Positions 1 to 8,147 of a stretch of 46,937 bases of DNA are shown here, piece after piece (within the stretch, counting starts at the first letter, position 1; every line of letters starts with the position of its first letter). The stretch spans positions 1-46,937 of the forward strand of contig JBOGIG010000139.1 in NCBI GenBank assembly GCA_050742455.1, given 5' to 3'. Below the pieces are notes generated by a model that was not told where the DNA came from, searched no databases, and worked only from the letters and a program-made list of their open reading frames with translations. The translations under genes and the position numbers were made by a program. Source of the stretch: JBOGIG01 sp050742455. GTDB taxonomy: Bacteria > Actinomycetota > Acidimicrobiia > Acidimicrobiales > JBOGIG01.

Positions 1-41
1 ATGTCATCGGAGAACGCGTCCTTGGCCTGCCCCGAACCTAA
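1..41 (+). CDS. Acyl-CoA dehydrogenase, C-terminal end only (partial)
   Basis: Reading from base 3, the first 12 codons give VIGERVLGLPRT and then TAA at 39-41. The pattern GERVLGLP is the usual C-terminus of acyl-CoA dehydrogenases; the complete dehydrogenase at 35291-36523 ends with NIVGERVLGLQKE. The gene starts outside the window. It sits directly upstream of chsH2-chsH1-ltp2, where mycobacteria carry the ChsE1/ChsE2 (FadE28/FadE29) dehydrogenase of the steroid 17-propionyl side chain, so a ChsE-type subunit is the natural inference. Only 12 residues are visible, so the subunit cannot be named. Confidence 0.6.
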   Translation, partial: VIGERVLGLPRT

Positions 42-56
42 AGGATCTTGAGGATC

Positions 57-1172
57 ATGACTTCACCTGACCCGACCTTCGTTGACCAACTTCGCGCCTG
101 TGAGGGAATGACAACGGGACCTATAGAACTGAGCCATGATCCGGTCAACGTTCCCATGATCCGGCATTGGTGCCATGCCATTGGCGACACCAACCCCATC
201 TACCTTGATGCCCAGGCGGCCGCGGCATCCATTCACGGCCAGATCATCGCCCCGCCTGCCATGCTCCAGGCCTGGACCATGCGGGGCCTGTCCCCCTCGA
301 CCCCGGCCGAGAACAATGAAGGCGACAATGACACTAACGGTGCCCATGACGCTGACAGCGCCCATGACCGCATCATGGAGCTGTTGAACCAGGCCGGGTT
401 CACGTCGGTAGTAGCCACCAACTGCGAGCAGGAGTACTTCCGGGATCTGCATCCCGGTGACAGGCTGTCGCGTCGCTCGGTCATCGAGTCGGTGTCGGAG
501 GAGAAGTCCACCGGATTGGGGGTGGGCCACTTCATGACCACTCGCAGTGATTTCGTCGATGGGTCGGGGGACGTGGTGGCCACCATGATGTTCCGCATCC
601 TCAAATTCCGCCCCCCCGTTCCTCCGGGCTCATCGGCTCCCCCGGCTTCGAGCTCGGAGTCAGGGGTGGCTCAGGAGTCGGCAGATCGAGAGCTCCGACC
701 CCGGCCTTCCATCACACAGGACAATGCCTTCTTCTTCGAAGGGGCCAGGAACCACCAGTTGTTGATCCAGCGCTGCGCCTCGTGCCTGACCCTTCGCCAT
801 CCCCCCCAGCCGGCCTGCGCCCGATGCGGATCATTCGACTCCGACACCGTCGTGGCCAGCGGGCGAGGTCGGGTCTATTCCTTCGTGGTCAATCACTACC
901 CCCAGGTTCCCGCTTTCGACTACCCCTTGGTAGTGGCCCTGATCGAGTTGGAGGAAGGTACCCGACTCGTCTCCAACCTCGTGGGCACAGCCCCCCAGGA
1001 CGTGGCGGTGGGCTTGGCCGTCCAGGTGGAATTCACCCGGTTCGACGATGCGCTCACCCTGCCCCAGTTCCGGGCTATGTCCGAACAACCCCAGGAGGCG
1101 GGCCACGCCTCAGGGGACGACGAGGCGGGCCACGCCTCCCAGAGCAAGGAGTCGGCCCATGTCATCGCTTGA
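57..1172 (+). CDS. chsH2: ChsH2-like MaoC-domain/DUF35 fusion (steroid enoyl-CoA hydratase subunit, Ltp2 partner)
   Basis: An N-terminal hotdog MaoC-like domain (about residues 20-185, with HWCHAIGDTNPIY near 37) is joined by a Ser/Pro linker to a DUF35 zinc-ribbon/OB domain (about 222-345; Cys pairs near 240/243 and 254/257). In Mycobacterium ChsH2 pairs with ChsH1 to hydrate the 17-propenoyl-CoA steroid, and its DUF35 domain binds the Ltp2 aldolase. ChsH1 and Ltp2 follow immediately, which supports the same role here. The ATG at 57 is preferred; an in-frame TTG lies at 48. The protein is longer than mycobacterial ChsH2 (about 311 aa) because of an Asp/His/Ala-rich insert near residues 83-104 and a repetitive tail with two EAGHAS units. 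The last 14 bases overlap chsH1. Confidence 0.88.
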   Translation: MTSPDPTFVDQLRACEGMTTGPIELSHDPVNVPMIRHWCHAIGDTNPIYLDAQAAAASIHGQIIAPPAMLQAWTMRGLSPSTPAENNEGDNDTNGAHDADSAHDRIMELLNQAGFTSVVATNCEQEYFRDLHPGDRLSRRSVIESVSEEKSTGLGVGHFMTTRSDFVDGSGDVVATMMFRILKFRPPVPPGSSAPPASSSESGVAQESADRELRPRPSITQDNAFFFEGARNHQLLIQRCASCLTLRHPPQPACARCGSFDSDTVVASGRGRVYSFVVNHYPQVPAFDYPLVVALIELEEGTRLVSNLVGTAPQDVAVGLAVQVEFTRFDDALTLPQFRAMSEQPQEAGHASGDDEAGHASQSKESAHVIA

Positions 1173-1596
1173 TTTCGAAGACGTGGAAGTGGGCCAGTCA
1201 TTGCCCGAGTTGGACGTAGCCCTGACCCGGACCCTTATAGTGGCCTCGGCTATTGCCTCCCGGGACTATCAAGACGTTCACCATGACCCCTCTCTGGCGC
1301 AGGAGAGGGGCGCACCCGACATCTTCATGAACATCTTGTCGACCAACGGCTTCGTGGGACGTTTCGTCACTGACTGGGCCGGGCCCAATGCCACCGTCAA
1401 GCGGATTTCCATACGCCTGGGTGCCCCCAACTACCCGGGCGACACCATGGTGCTCAGTGGCCAAGTCACCGCCACCGACGCCGAAGCCGACCCCGGTGCC
1501 GGGGGCAACGTCGAGATCTCGATCAGAGGGGCCAACGGCCTGGGGGACCACGTGTCGGGCACTGTGGTGCTGTGCCTTCCCCGGAGGGGGTCATGA
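1159..1596 (+). CDS. chsH1: ChsH1-like MaoC-family enoyl-CoA hydratase subunit
   Basis: A 145-residue single hotdog protein. The active-site stretch SRDYQDVHHDP contains D36 and H41, with the same five-residue spacing as the catalytic Asp29/His34 of mycobacterial ChsH1. The family hydrates the C17-propenoyl-CoA of 3-oxo-pregna-diene-carboxyl-CoA as a heteromer with ChsH2. The start is the ATG at 1159, preceded by AAGGAG at 1146-1151; it overlaps the end of chsH2 by 14 bases. The stop overlaps the ltp2 start as ATGA. The tight overlaps indicate one translationally coupled operon. Confidence 0.9.
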   Translation: MSSLDFEDVEVGQSLPELDVALTRTLIVASAIASRDYQDVHHDPSLAQERGAPDIFMNILSTNGFVGRFVTDWAGPNATVKRISIRLGAPNYPGDTMVLSGQVTATDAEADPGAGGNVEISIRGANGLGDHVSGTVVLCLPRRGS

Positions 1597-2777
1597 CCGA
1601 AGCCAACCTAATGGGAAGCCGGGCCGCCATAGTCGGGATCGGGGCCACCGACTTCTCCAAAGAGTCTGGGCGAAGCGAGTTGCATCTGGCTGTGGAGGCC
1701 ACCGGCAAGGCACTGTCCGACGCCGGGATCAGGCCCGACGAAGTGGACGGTATGGTCACCTTCTCAGCCGACACCAATCCCGAGATCGAGATTGCCCGGA
1801 CTCTCGGCATGGGCCAGCTCAGCTTCTTCTCCCGTATCCACCACGGCGGGGGAGCGGCCTGCGGGATCATCCATCAAGCGGCAATGGCCGTGGCCACCGG
1901 CTCGGCCGATGTGGTGGTGTGCTACCGGGCCTTCAACGAACGGTCCGGTCACCGGTTCGGCTCGGGGGTGCAGTCCCGGCCGCCGTCGCCCAACGCCGAC
2001 AACGCCCACTTTTCCTGGTACGCCCCCTTTGGCCTGCTGACCCCCGCCCAGTGGGTGGCCATGTTCGCTCGGCGCTACATGCACTCCTACGGGGCCACAT
2101 CGGAGGACTTCGGTCGGGTGGCGGTAGCCGATCGCCGCCACGCCGCCAATAATCCCGCCGCCTTCTTTTATGGCAAGCCCATCACGCTGGCCGACCACCA
2201 GGAGTCGCGCTGGATCGTAGAGCCCCTCCACCTGTTGGACTGCTGCCAGGAAAGTGACGGCGCCCAGGCCCTGGTAGTCACCAGCATCGAGCGTGCCCGT
2301 GACCTGGCCCCGACCCCGGCGGTCATCCGGGCAGTGGCTCAGGGAGCCGGCCCCGATCAGCACATGATGACCAGCTACTACCGAGACGACATCACCGGCC
2401 TGCCCGAGATGGGCCTGGTGGCCCGCCAGTTGTGGAACACCTCGGGTCTTGGCCCGACCGATATCCAAACCGCCGTCTTCTATGACCACTTCACTCCCTT
2501 TGTCCTGTGCCAACTGGAGGAGTTCGGCTTCTGTGGCCAGGGCGAGGCCAAGGACTTCATCGCCGATGCCAACATCGAAATAGGTGGCGGGCTGCCCATC
2601 AACACCCACGGCGGCCAGTTGGGCGAGGCCTACATCCATGGGGTCAATGGCATCGCCGAGGGGGTGCGCCAAGTCCGGGGTACCTCGGTCAACCAGGTTG
2701 CAGACGTCCAAAACGTACTGGTGACAGCGGGCACCGGGGTACCCACCAGCGGCCTGATCCTCAGCCGAGACTGCTAA
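1593..2777 (+). CDS. ltp2: Ltp2-like steroid side-chain retro-aldolase (thiolase fold)
   Basis: A 394-residue thiolase-fold lipid-transfer-type protein. Ltp2 performs the retro-aldol cleavage that releases propionyl-CoA and leaves the 17-keto steroid nucleus. The two tyrosines reported as essential in Thermomonospora Ltp2 (294 and 344) have counterparts at Y297 (VFYDHF) and Y347 (GEAYIHG), with identical 50-residue spacing. There is no thiolase-type nucleophilic Cys in the usual N-terminal position, as expected for an aldolase rather than a thiolase. The ATG at 1593 overlaps the chsH1 stop and follows a GGAGGGG ribosome site; an upstream in-frame GTG at 1572 is less likely. It is third in the chsH2-chsH1-ltp2 operon. 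Confidence 0.92.
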   Translation: MTEANLMGSRAAIVGIGATDFSKESGRSELHLAVEATGKALSDAGIRPDEVDGMVTFSADTNPEIEIARTLGMGQLSFFSRIHHGGGAACGIIHQAAMAVATGSADVVVCYRAFNERSGHRFGSGVQSRPPSPNADNAHFSWYAPFGLLTPAQWVAMFARRYMHSYGATSEDFGRVAVADRRHAANNPAAFFYGKPITLADHQESRWIVEPLHLLDCCQESDGAQALVVTSIERARDLAPTPAVIRAVAQGAGPDQHMMTSYYRDDITGLPEMGLVARQLWNTSGLGPTDIQTAVFYDHFTPFVLCQLEEFGFCGQGEAKDFIADANIEIGGGLPINTHGGQLGEAYIHGVNGIAEGVRQVRGTSVNQVADVQNVLVTAGTGVPTSGLILSRDC

Positions 2778-2817
2778 GGCAACCTGTTACTGTTCTTGCG
2801 AAATGGAGGGAGTCCAC

Positions 2818-3717
2818 GTGGCATTGTTAACTGACAAGGTGGCCATCGTCACCGGAGCGGGCCGAGGGTTGGGGCGGGCCGAGGCCCTGGAGTTGGCTCG
2901 GCTGGGTGCCACCGTGGTGGTAAACGACTACGACCGCAATGACGCCCAATCCGGCCCGGCCGACGCCGTGGTGGCCGAAATAACGGCCGCCGGGGGCCGG
3001 GCCGTGGCCAACCACGACGACGTGGCCGACTACGAGGCAGCGCAGGCCATGGTGGAGGGGGCCGTGTCGAGCTTTGGCTCCCTGGACATCCTGGTCAACA
3101 ATGCAGGATTCCTTCGGGACAAGATGATCTTCAATATGGACGAGGCGGATTGGGACGACGTGATCCGAGTCCACCTCAAGGGGCATTTTGCCATGTCAAA
3201 GTGGGCCTCGGTCTACTTCCGGGACAAGTCCAAAGCAGCCGGGGCCCCCATCTACGGTCGCATCATCAACACGGCCTCCGAAGCCGGTCTGGCCGGTTCA
3301 CCGGGACAACCCAACTACGCCGCGGCCAAGGCCGGCATCGCCCAGCTCAGCCTGTCGACCGGTGCGGCCCTGGCCAAGCACGGGGTGACGGTCAACACCA
3401 TCTGTCCCCGTGCCCGGACCAGGATGACCGAATCGATGGACATGTTCAGCGCCAAGGAAGGGGAATTCGACACGTTCGCCCCCGACAACGTCGCCCCCCT
3501 GGTGGCCTATCTGGCTTCCCCCGACGCCGCCACGATCTCGGGGCAGCTCTTTGTCGTGTGGGGAAAGATGATCACCGTCATGTCAGGCCCGGTGGCCGAG
3601 GCCCGCTTCGAGTCCGAGGAGCACTGGACGGCGGGTTCGGTGGCGGGCCAACTGGGCGACTTCTATGCCGGTCGTTCGTTCTTCAGGCAAGGCTTCGCAG
3701 CCACCCTGCCCACCTGA
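2818..3717 (+). CDS. hsd4A: Hsd4A-like 17-beta-hydroxysteroid / 3-hydroxyacyl-CoA dehydrogenase (SDR)
   Basis: A 299-residue short-chain dehydrogenase with a TGAGRGLG Rossmann motif at residues 12-19, NNAG at 94-97, and catalytic S154, Y167 and K171. The middle region (LRDKMIFNM, GRIINTASEAGLAG, CPRARTRM) and the extended C-terminus match mycobacterial Hsd4A, which oxidises the 22-hydroxy group of sterol side-chain CoA thioesters and 17-beta-hydroxysteroids. The GTG at 2818 follows GGAGGGAG at 2805-2812 with good spacing; the in-frame ATG at 2803 lies inside that site and is less likely. It starts 40 bases after ltp2 and probably belongs to the same transcript. A weak AACnnGTT core lies in the gap at 2781-2788. 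Confidence 0.85.
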   Translation: MALLTDKVAIVTGAGRGLGRAEALELARLGATVVVNDYDRNDAQSGPADAVVAEITAAGGRAVANHDDVADYEAAQAMVEGAVSSFGSLDILVNNAGFLRDKMIFNMDEADWDDVIRVHLKGHFAMSKWASVYFRDKSKAAGAPIYGRIINTASEAGLAGSPGQPNYAAAKAGIAQLSLSTGAALAKHGVTVNTICPRARTRMTESMDMFSAKEGEFDTFAPDNVAPLVAYLASPDAATISGQLFVVWGKMITVMSGPVAEARFESEEHWTAGSVAGQLGDFYAGRSFFRQGFAATLPT

Positions 3718-3809
3718 ACGAGCTCGCCAGTCGGGCCGACACCAAGGCCTCGCCGACAATAATGCAGCCCTGATACCAAGGCCTGCCCACACCACTGCCC
3801 TCCCCGACA

Positions 3810-4571
3810 TCAGGCTGTCATGCCCCCGTCGATGGGCACCACCGACCCTGTCATGTAGCGAGCCTCGTCGGAGGCAAGGTAGGCCACCAGGGCCGCCACC
3901 TCCTCGGGTTGGCCCATACGCTCCAGGGGCAGCATCTTGTTGAACAGCCGCTTGCGAGAGCCTTCGGGGAAAGAGAAATCACCGATAATGGGTGTTTCTA
4001 TGCCGCCCGGGGCTATGGCATTGACCCGCACCCCTTGCATGACGAACTCCATGGCCAGGGCCTTGGTCAAGAGCACCACACCGCCCTTGGACGCGCAGTA
4101 GGCGGCGGAGTAGGGCTGGCCCATGAGCCCGGCGGTGGAGGCGATGTTGACGATGGCCCCCTTGTTGGCGACCAGGTAAGGCAGGGCTGCCCGACACATC
4201 AAAAAGGTCCCGGTCAGGTTCACCGCCAGGATTCGGTCCCACTCGGCCAGGGTCAGGTCGGCCGTGTGGGCGAATTTGCCGATCCCGGCCACGTTGGCGA
4301 TGACCGAAGGCGGGCCCAACACCGATGCCGCCTCTTCGACCACCTGGCCCACCTTGTTCTCGTCGGTGATGTCTATGACCCAGGACTCGACCTTGGCCCC
4401 CGTCTCGCCGATCATCTCCCTGGTCTCGGTCAGGCCAGCCTCGGCCAGGTCCAGGCATCCCACCCGCGCCCCCTCGGCGGCCAGGCGGACGGCGGTGGCC
4501 CGCCCGATCCCCGAGGCGGCGCCGGTGACTAGGGCCACACTCCCATCGTGGCGACTCGGGCTCACGGTCAT
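3810..4571 (-). CDS. Short-chain dehydrogenase/reductase (FabG-type)
   Basis: A 253-residue classical SDR with TGAASGIG at 16-23, NVAG at 93-96, and catalytic S145, Y158 and K162. It ends in the usual PIDGGMTA. The ATG at 4571 overlaps the stop of the upstream EthD-like gene (ATGA); longer in-frame extensions into that gene are not credible. It is the last gene of the - strand series that begins at 13930 and faces hsd4A convergently across about 90 bases. The substrate is not evident; a steroid ring or side-chain hydroxyl is an inference from context. Confidence 0.85.
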   Translation of the reverse strand: MTVSPSRHDGSVALVTGAASGIGRATAVRLAAEGARVGCLDLAEAGLTETREMIGETGAKVESWVIDITDENKVGQVVEEAASVLGPPSVIANVAGIGKFAHTADLTLAEWDRILAVNLTGTFLMCRAALPYLVANKGAIVNIASTAGLMGQPYSAAYCASKGGVVLLTKALAMEFVMQGVRVNAIAPGGIETPIIGDFSFPEGSRKRLFNKMLPLERMGQPEEVAALVAYLASDEARYMTGSVVPIDGGMTA

Positions 4572-5359
4572 CTCAGCTCGTCGGTATGGCGGTCGGTTCC
4601 CACAACCGTGGGCAAGAATGGCGAGGCCCACAAGAGCCGTGCCATCCCGGTGGCCTCCAACTCGTCCCCATGCCCGGCAAATTGATCGGTCCACACCTGG
4701 GCCGGATCGACGTCGAGGAAGTACAGGTGCATGAAACGGCGCTCGGCCCCCTCGGTGCGGGGCACATCGCCCGGGGCATCGGCCAGCAGGGGCAAGGGGG
4801 AAAAGGCCAGGCACTGATCCACCGATGACCCGGCCAGGCGAGCAGGAAGGTGCTCGGTTTGATACCAACGGTCCAGACTGGATCGCTCGACACCCTCATT
4901 TAGCTCTCCCACCACCACCACCATCCCGGGATAGCGATGGTCCAGGGCCAACTCGGGCGAGACCCCGTCCGGGTTGCGCTCGATGCCCCAATCGAAGTCA
5001 TAAAGGAGGGTGTGGATATGGTCCCGCTCGGGAAACATCCGACCGTTGGCGTGCAGCCAGTTGACCTGGTCCACCGCCCAGTGGTTCCACTCGTCGTGGT
5101 GGCCCTTCTCGATCCAGTACAACGAGAGGAACGACCCTGCCAGGGGATCGGGCACTATCGGCGACGATGTCGGATAGCGCAAGTCCTTGCAACTCCGGGT
5201 GGCCACCCAGCGCCCCCCAGACAGGTTGAAGGGGCCGATCATGCACCCGGCGTAGAAGTGATCCCGTTCGTACCAGCGGTTGTACTCGACCTCATGGCCG
5301 GCGTGAGGCTCCACCAGGGTGAACAGCATCGATCCCAATTTGATCCCGTATTCCTTCAC
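4568..5359 (-). CDS. Duplicated EthD/dimeric alpha-beta-barrel-like protein, function unknown
   Basis: A 263-residue protein with two halves that each look like a ferredoxin-type dimeric alpha/beta barrel. Near the N-terminus is YNRWYERDHFYAGCM and in the second half LDRWYQTEHLPARLAG, both the 'x-W-Y-x-x-x-H' helix seen in EthD-like proteins. No catalytic motif is recognised. The start is GTG 5359, which overlaps the stop of the upstream ligase (GTGA) and follows AAAGGAG. Four-base overlaps on both sides place it inside a CoA-ligase/alcohol/aldehyde dehydrogenase operon, so a small-molecule isomerase, monooxygenase or binding role in steroid breakdown is possible but unproven. Confidence 0.7.
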   Translation of the reverse strand: MKEYGIKLGSMLFTLVEPHAGHEVEYNRWYERDHFYAGCMIGPFNLSGGRWVATRSCKDLRYPTSSPIVPDPLAGSFLSLYWIEKGHHDEWNHWAVDQVNWLHANGRMFPERDHIHTLLYDFDWGIERNPDGVSPELALDHRYPGMVVVVGELNEGVERSSLDRWYQTEHLPARLAGSSVDQCLAFSPLPLLADAPGDVPRTEGAERRFMHLYFLDVDPAQVWTDQFAGHGDELEATGMARLLWASPFLPTVVGTDRHTDELR

Positions 5360-7023
5360 ACCTTCTCCTTTGGCTGTGGCCTGAGACTTGGTCCGGCCGG
5401 CTCGGATTGCGATAGCGGAGCACTGTGGTGGGCGCGGCCCGCCTCCGATGCCGGCTCCGGCTCCGACGTCGACTCGGACCAATTGGCTAACTCGGCCTTG
5501 TTGACCTTGAACATCGAGGTGACCGGCATGGCGCTCAGCACCACCAGGCAGTCGGGAGCCTTGTAGTCGGCCAGGTGGCGCCGGCAGAAGTGCTGGAGCT
5601 CGGCCAACGACGGCTCTTCGGCTCCTGGCTCCAGGACAACGAAGGCCTGTCCTACCTGGCCCAGCACCGGATCGGCTATACCGATGACGGCGACCTGGGC
5701 CAGCGCCGGGTGGGACGACAGCGCCTTTTCCACCTCAGATGGATACACGTTGTACCCCCCTCGAATGTACATCTCGATGTGGCGACCCACCAGGGTCAGG
5801 TCGCCGTCGCCGTCGAGAAAGCCGAGGTCGCCGGTATGGAGCCAACCATCGGCATCCAGAACCTGAGCCGTGGCCGCCGGGTCATCCCAGTAACCGCCCA
5901 TGACGGCGCCGGATCGAACACACACCACGCCCACCTGAGGGGAGGGAATCGTCGAACCCGAGGAGTCCACCAGCTTGAGCTCCACGTTGCCGGCAGGGCG
6001 ACCCACGGTCAGGGCAACCCGTTCGTCATCATCGCCGACGGCCGTGCCGGTGGTCAGGGCCGCCTCGGTCGAGGTGTAGCGCACCACCACGGGCACGCCC
6101 AGCACCGCTCGCATGCGCCCCACCAGAGCGGGAGCAACGGTGGAGCCACCGGTCCCAGCGAGACGCAGGCAGGAGTAGTCGGTGGTCGCGGCCCGGGGGT
6201 GGTCGAGCATCAAGGACCACTGGGTGGGCACGCCCTGGGCAACCGTGACCCTCTCCGACTCCATCAGGGCCAGGCAGTCCCCTGCTCGCCACGGGCTCGG
6301 GGTGATGACCGTGGTGATGACGTGGGCAAGCTCGTCCCAGGCACGTGTCATGTAGCCCACGTGGGCAAAAGGCAGTGGCGAAAGGCGCCGGTCACCGGGC
6401 TCGGACAGCACGCCGACTCCTTCGGCCACCGCCTTGAGGTTTGCGTGGGAGAAGATCGCCCCCTTGGGCACTCCGGTGGTTCCACTGGTCCACACCACGG
6501 CCACCGGATCACTGGGCAGCAGCTCCTCCGGGTCCAAAGGGCCTGGGCCGCTGCGATATCCAGCGAGGAGGCCGCGATCCACCACAGCAGACCGCCGACC
6601 TGGACCCGGTGGTGAGGAGGCGGCCCAGTCCAGTGCGGCTCGGGCACCCGGACCGGCTCCATCGTCGACCACCATGACCAACGGACGGGTGCGAGCCAAG
6701 ATGCTTGCCACCTCGCCAGGTCCCAGTCGAGGATTGACGCCCGAGGTGACGGCCCCCAGGCGGATGGCGGCATGGTAGGCCACGGCATAGTCGATGCTGG
6801 GAGGCAGGACCAGGCACACCACGTCGCCCCTCCCCAACCCAAGGTCCTGGAAGAAGCGGGCCGTTGCCTCGGTGGCGGCGGCCCACTGGCCAAAGCTGAG
6901 CCGGGCGCCGCTCTCGACGATGGCCTCGTGATCGGGGTAGTTACGGGCCACCGCCCTCAGCAACGTGGAGACATCGCCAAACTCACCGCTCATGGCCACC
7001 GGGTTCAGTACTTCTCGGGTCAA
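5356..7023 (-). CDS. Acyl-CoA synthetase (ANL superfamily, FadD type)
   Basis: A 555-residue adenylate-forming ligase. It has the P-loop signature WTSGTTGVPKGA, the GWLHTGDLGFLD hinge region and a C-terminal FKVNKAEL carrying the presumed adenylation lysine; the residue before it is Phe rather than the usual Gly. It should activate a carboxylic acid to its CoA thioester through an acyl-AMP. The likely start is TTG 7023, overlapping the alcohol dehydrogenase stop; ATG 6993 is an alternative that loses ten residues. The last 35 residues are Ser/Glu/Pro-rich and look like a disordered extension. Its place after alcohol and aldehyde dehydrogenase genes suggests it takes the acid produced by that pair. 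The substrate is not determined. Confidence 0.85.
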   Translation of the reverse strand: MTREVLNPVAMSGEFGDVSTLLRAVARNYPDHEAIVESGARLSFGQWAAATEATARFFQDLGLGRGDVVCLVLPPSIDYAVAYHAAIRLGAVTSGVNPRLGPGEVASILARTRPLVMVVDDGAGPGARAALDWAASSPPGPGRRSAVVDRGLLAGYRSGPGPLDPEELLPSDPVAVVWTSGTTGVPKGAIFSHANLKAVAEGVGVLSEPGDRRLSPLPFAHVGYMTRAWDELAHVITTVITPSPWRAGDCLALMESERVTVAQGVPTQWSLMLDHPRAATTDYSCLRLAGTGGSTVAPALVGRMRAVLGVPVVVRYTSTEAALTTGTAVGDDDERVALTVGRPAGNVELKLVDSSGSTIPSPQVGVVCVRSGAVMGGYWDDPAATAQVLDADGWLHTGDLGFLDGDGDLTLVGRHIEMYIRGGYNVYPSEVEKALSSHPALAQVAVIGIADPVLGQVGQAFVVLEPGAEEPSLAELQHFCRRHLADYKAPDCLVVLSAMPVTSMFKVNKAELANWSESTSEPEPASEAGRAHHSAPLSQSEPAGPSLRPQPKEKV

Positions 7024-8123
7024 AATGTGAGGACCCCACGGGCCAGGTGGCCGGCCTCCATGTCAGTCACCACTTGTTCGAAATCTTCGAGCGGGTACGT
7101 CTTGGACACCAGTTCGTCCAGCTTGAGCTGGCCCGCACGGTAGCGGTCAACGATCAAGGGGATGTCGTAATGGGGTCGGATGGAGCCGTAGCGACAGCCC
7201 ATCAGGCCCCGATCCACGTGGGTGAAATAGGTGATGGGTATGGTCAACTCGGCGGTGGGGGGCGGCACTCCGATGATCACGCAGTTGCCACCCCAATCGA
7301 GCACGTCGAGCGCATTGCGCAAGACCGCGGGGTGACCCACGCAGTCAAAGGACCAGTCCACGCCACTGGCCCGGAACGGGCCGTTGGCCACATCGGGGCT
7401 AAAGGGCAACATCTCCCGGATAACGGCAGTGGCATCAACCTGGGAGGCATCGATGAAGTCGCTGGCCCCGAACTGGCGGGCCAGCTTCTCCTTGGACGCA
7501 ACGTTGTCGACGGCGATGATGCGGGCCGCTCCCGACATGGCGCAGGCCTGGATCACGTTTAGGCCGATGCCTCCAACTCCGAATACCGCCGCCGTCTGGC
7601 CCTGAGCCACCCGTGCCCGATTGAGCACGGCGCCCACTCCTGTGACCACCCCACATCCGATGAGACATGCCGACGTGAAGGGCACCTCGGCATCGATCCT
7701 TACCGCCTGAGCTTCGGATATGACGGTGTGCTCGGCAAAGACCGAAGCAGCGGCGAAGTTGGAGCAGGGCTCGCCGTGGAGGGTAAAGGGCTGGGTCACG
7801 TTGCCCATGGACGATCGACACCACGTGGGATGGCCGGAGTTGCACCACTTGCAGTGCCCGCACGTGGCGAGGGTGGCCACCACTACGTGGTCCCCGGGGG
7901 CCACCGAGCGAACGGCCGCCCCCACCTCCTCCACGATCCCGGCTCCTTCATGACCCAGAACGGCAGGGCTGGGCCAGGGTATGGTGCCATTGACCACACT
8001 TAGATCACTGTGGCATACCCCGGCCGCCATGATCCGGATCCGGACCTCGGTGGGCCCCGGGTCCCTGACTTCCAGCCCGCTGACTACCTCGGCCCTGGTC
8101 CCGTTGAAAATGATTCCCCTCAT
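7020..8123 (-). CDS. Zinc-dependent medium-chain alcohol dehydrogenase
   Basis: A 367-residue MDR alcohol dehydrogenase. Catalytic zinc ligands are visible as C37 (GVCHSD), H58-E59 (LGHEGAG) and the later Cys in LIGCGVVTG. The structural zinc lobe has C88, C91, C94 and C102. The NAD-binding motif is GVGGIGLN. It is expected to oxidise a primary alcohol to an aldehyde or do the reverse. It starts at ATG 8123, 24 bases after the aldehyde dehydrogenase stop, and overlaps the next ligase by four bases, so alcohol, aldehyde and acyl-CoA steps seem to be co-expressed. An alcohol formed from the sterol side chain or a degraded ring fragment is an inferred substrate. Confidence 0.9.
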   Translation of the reverse strand: MRGIIFNGTRAEVVSGLEVRDPGPTEVRIRIMAAGVCHSDLSVVNGTIPWPSPAVLGHEGAGIVEEVGAAVRSVAPGDHVVVATLATCGHCKWCNSGHPTWCRSSMGNVTQPFTLHGEPCSNFAAASVFAEHTVISEAQAVRIDAEVPFTSACLIGCGVVTGVGAVLNRARVAQGQTAAVFGVGGIGLNVIQACAMSGAARIIAVDNVASKEKLARQFGASDFIDASQVDATAVIREMLPFSPDVANGPFRASGVDWSFDCVGHPAVLRNALDVLDWGGNCVIIGVPPPTAELTIPITYFTHVDRGLMGCRYGSIRPHYDIPLIVDRYRAGQLKLDELVSKTYPLEDFEQVVTDMEAGHLARGVLTF

Positions 8124-8147
8124 TGTCTCCTTGCCTCCATCCGCCGG

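Noticed and set aside
2781..2788. AACnnGTT core between ltp2 and hsd4A as a KstR site
   Set aside because: Only the six-base core fits and the outer positions do not; such cores are expected about ten times by chance in this length.
3738..3790. Two ACCAAGGCCT copies after hsd4A
   Set aside because: Short spaced similarity in a convergent gap; no structure or function evident.
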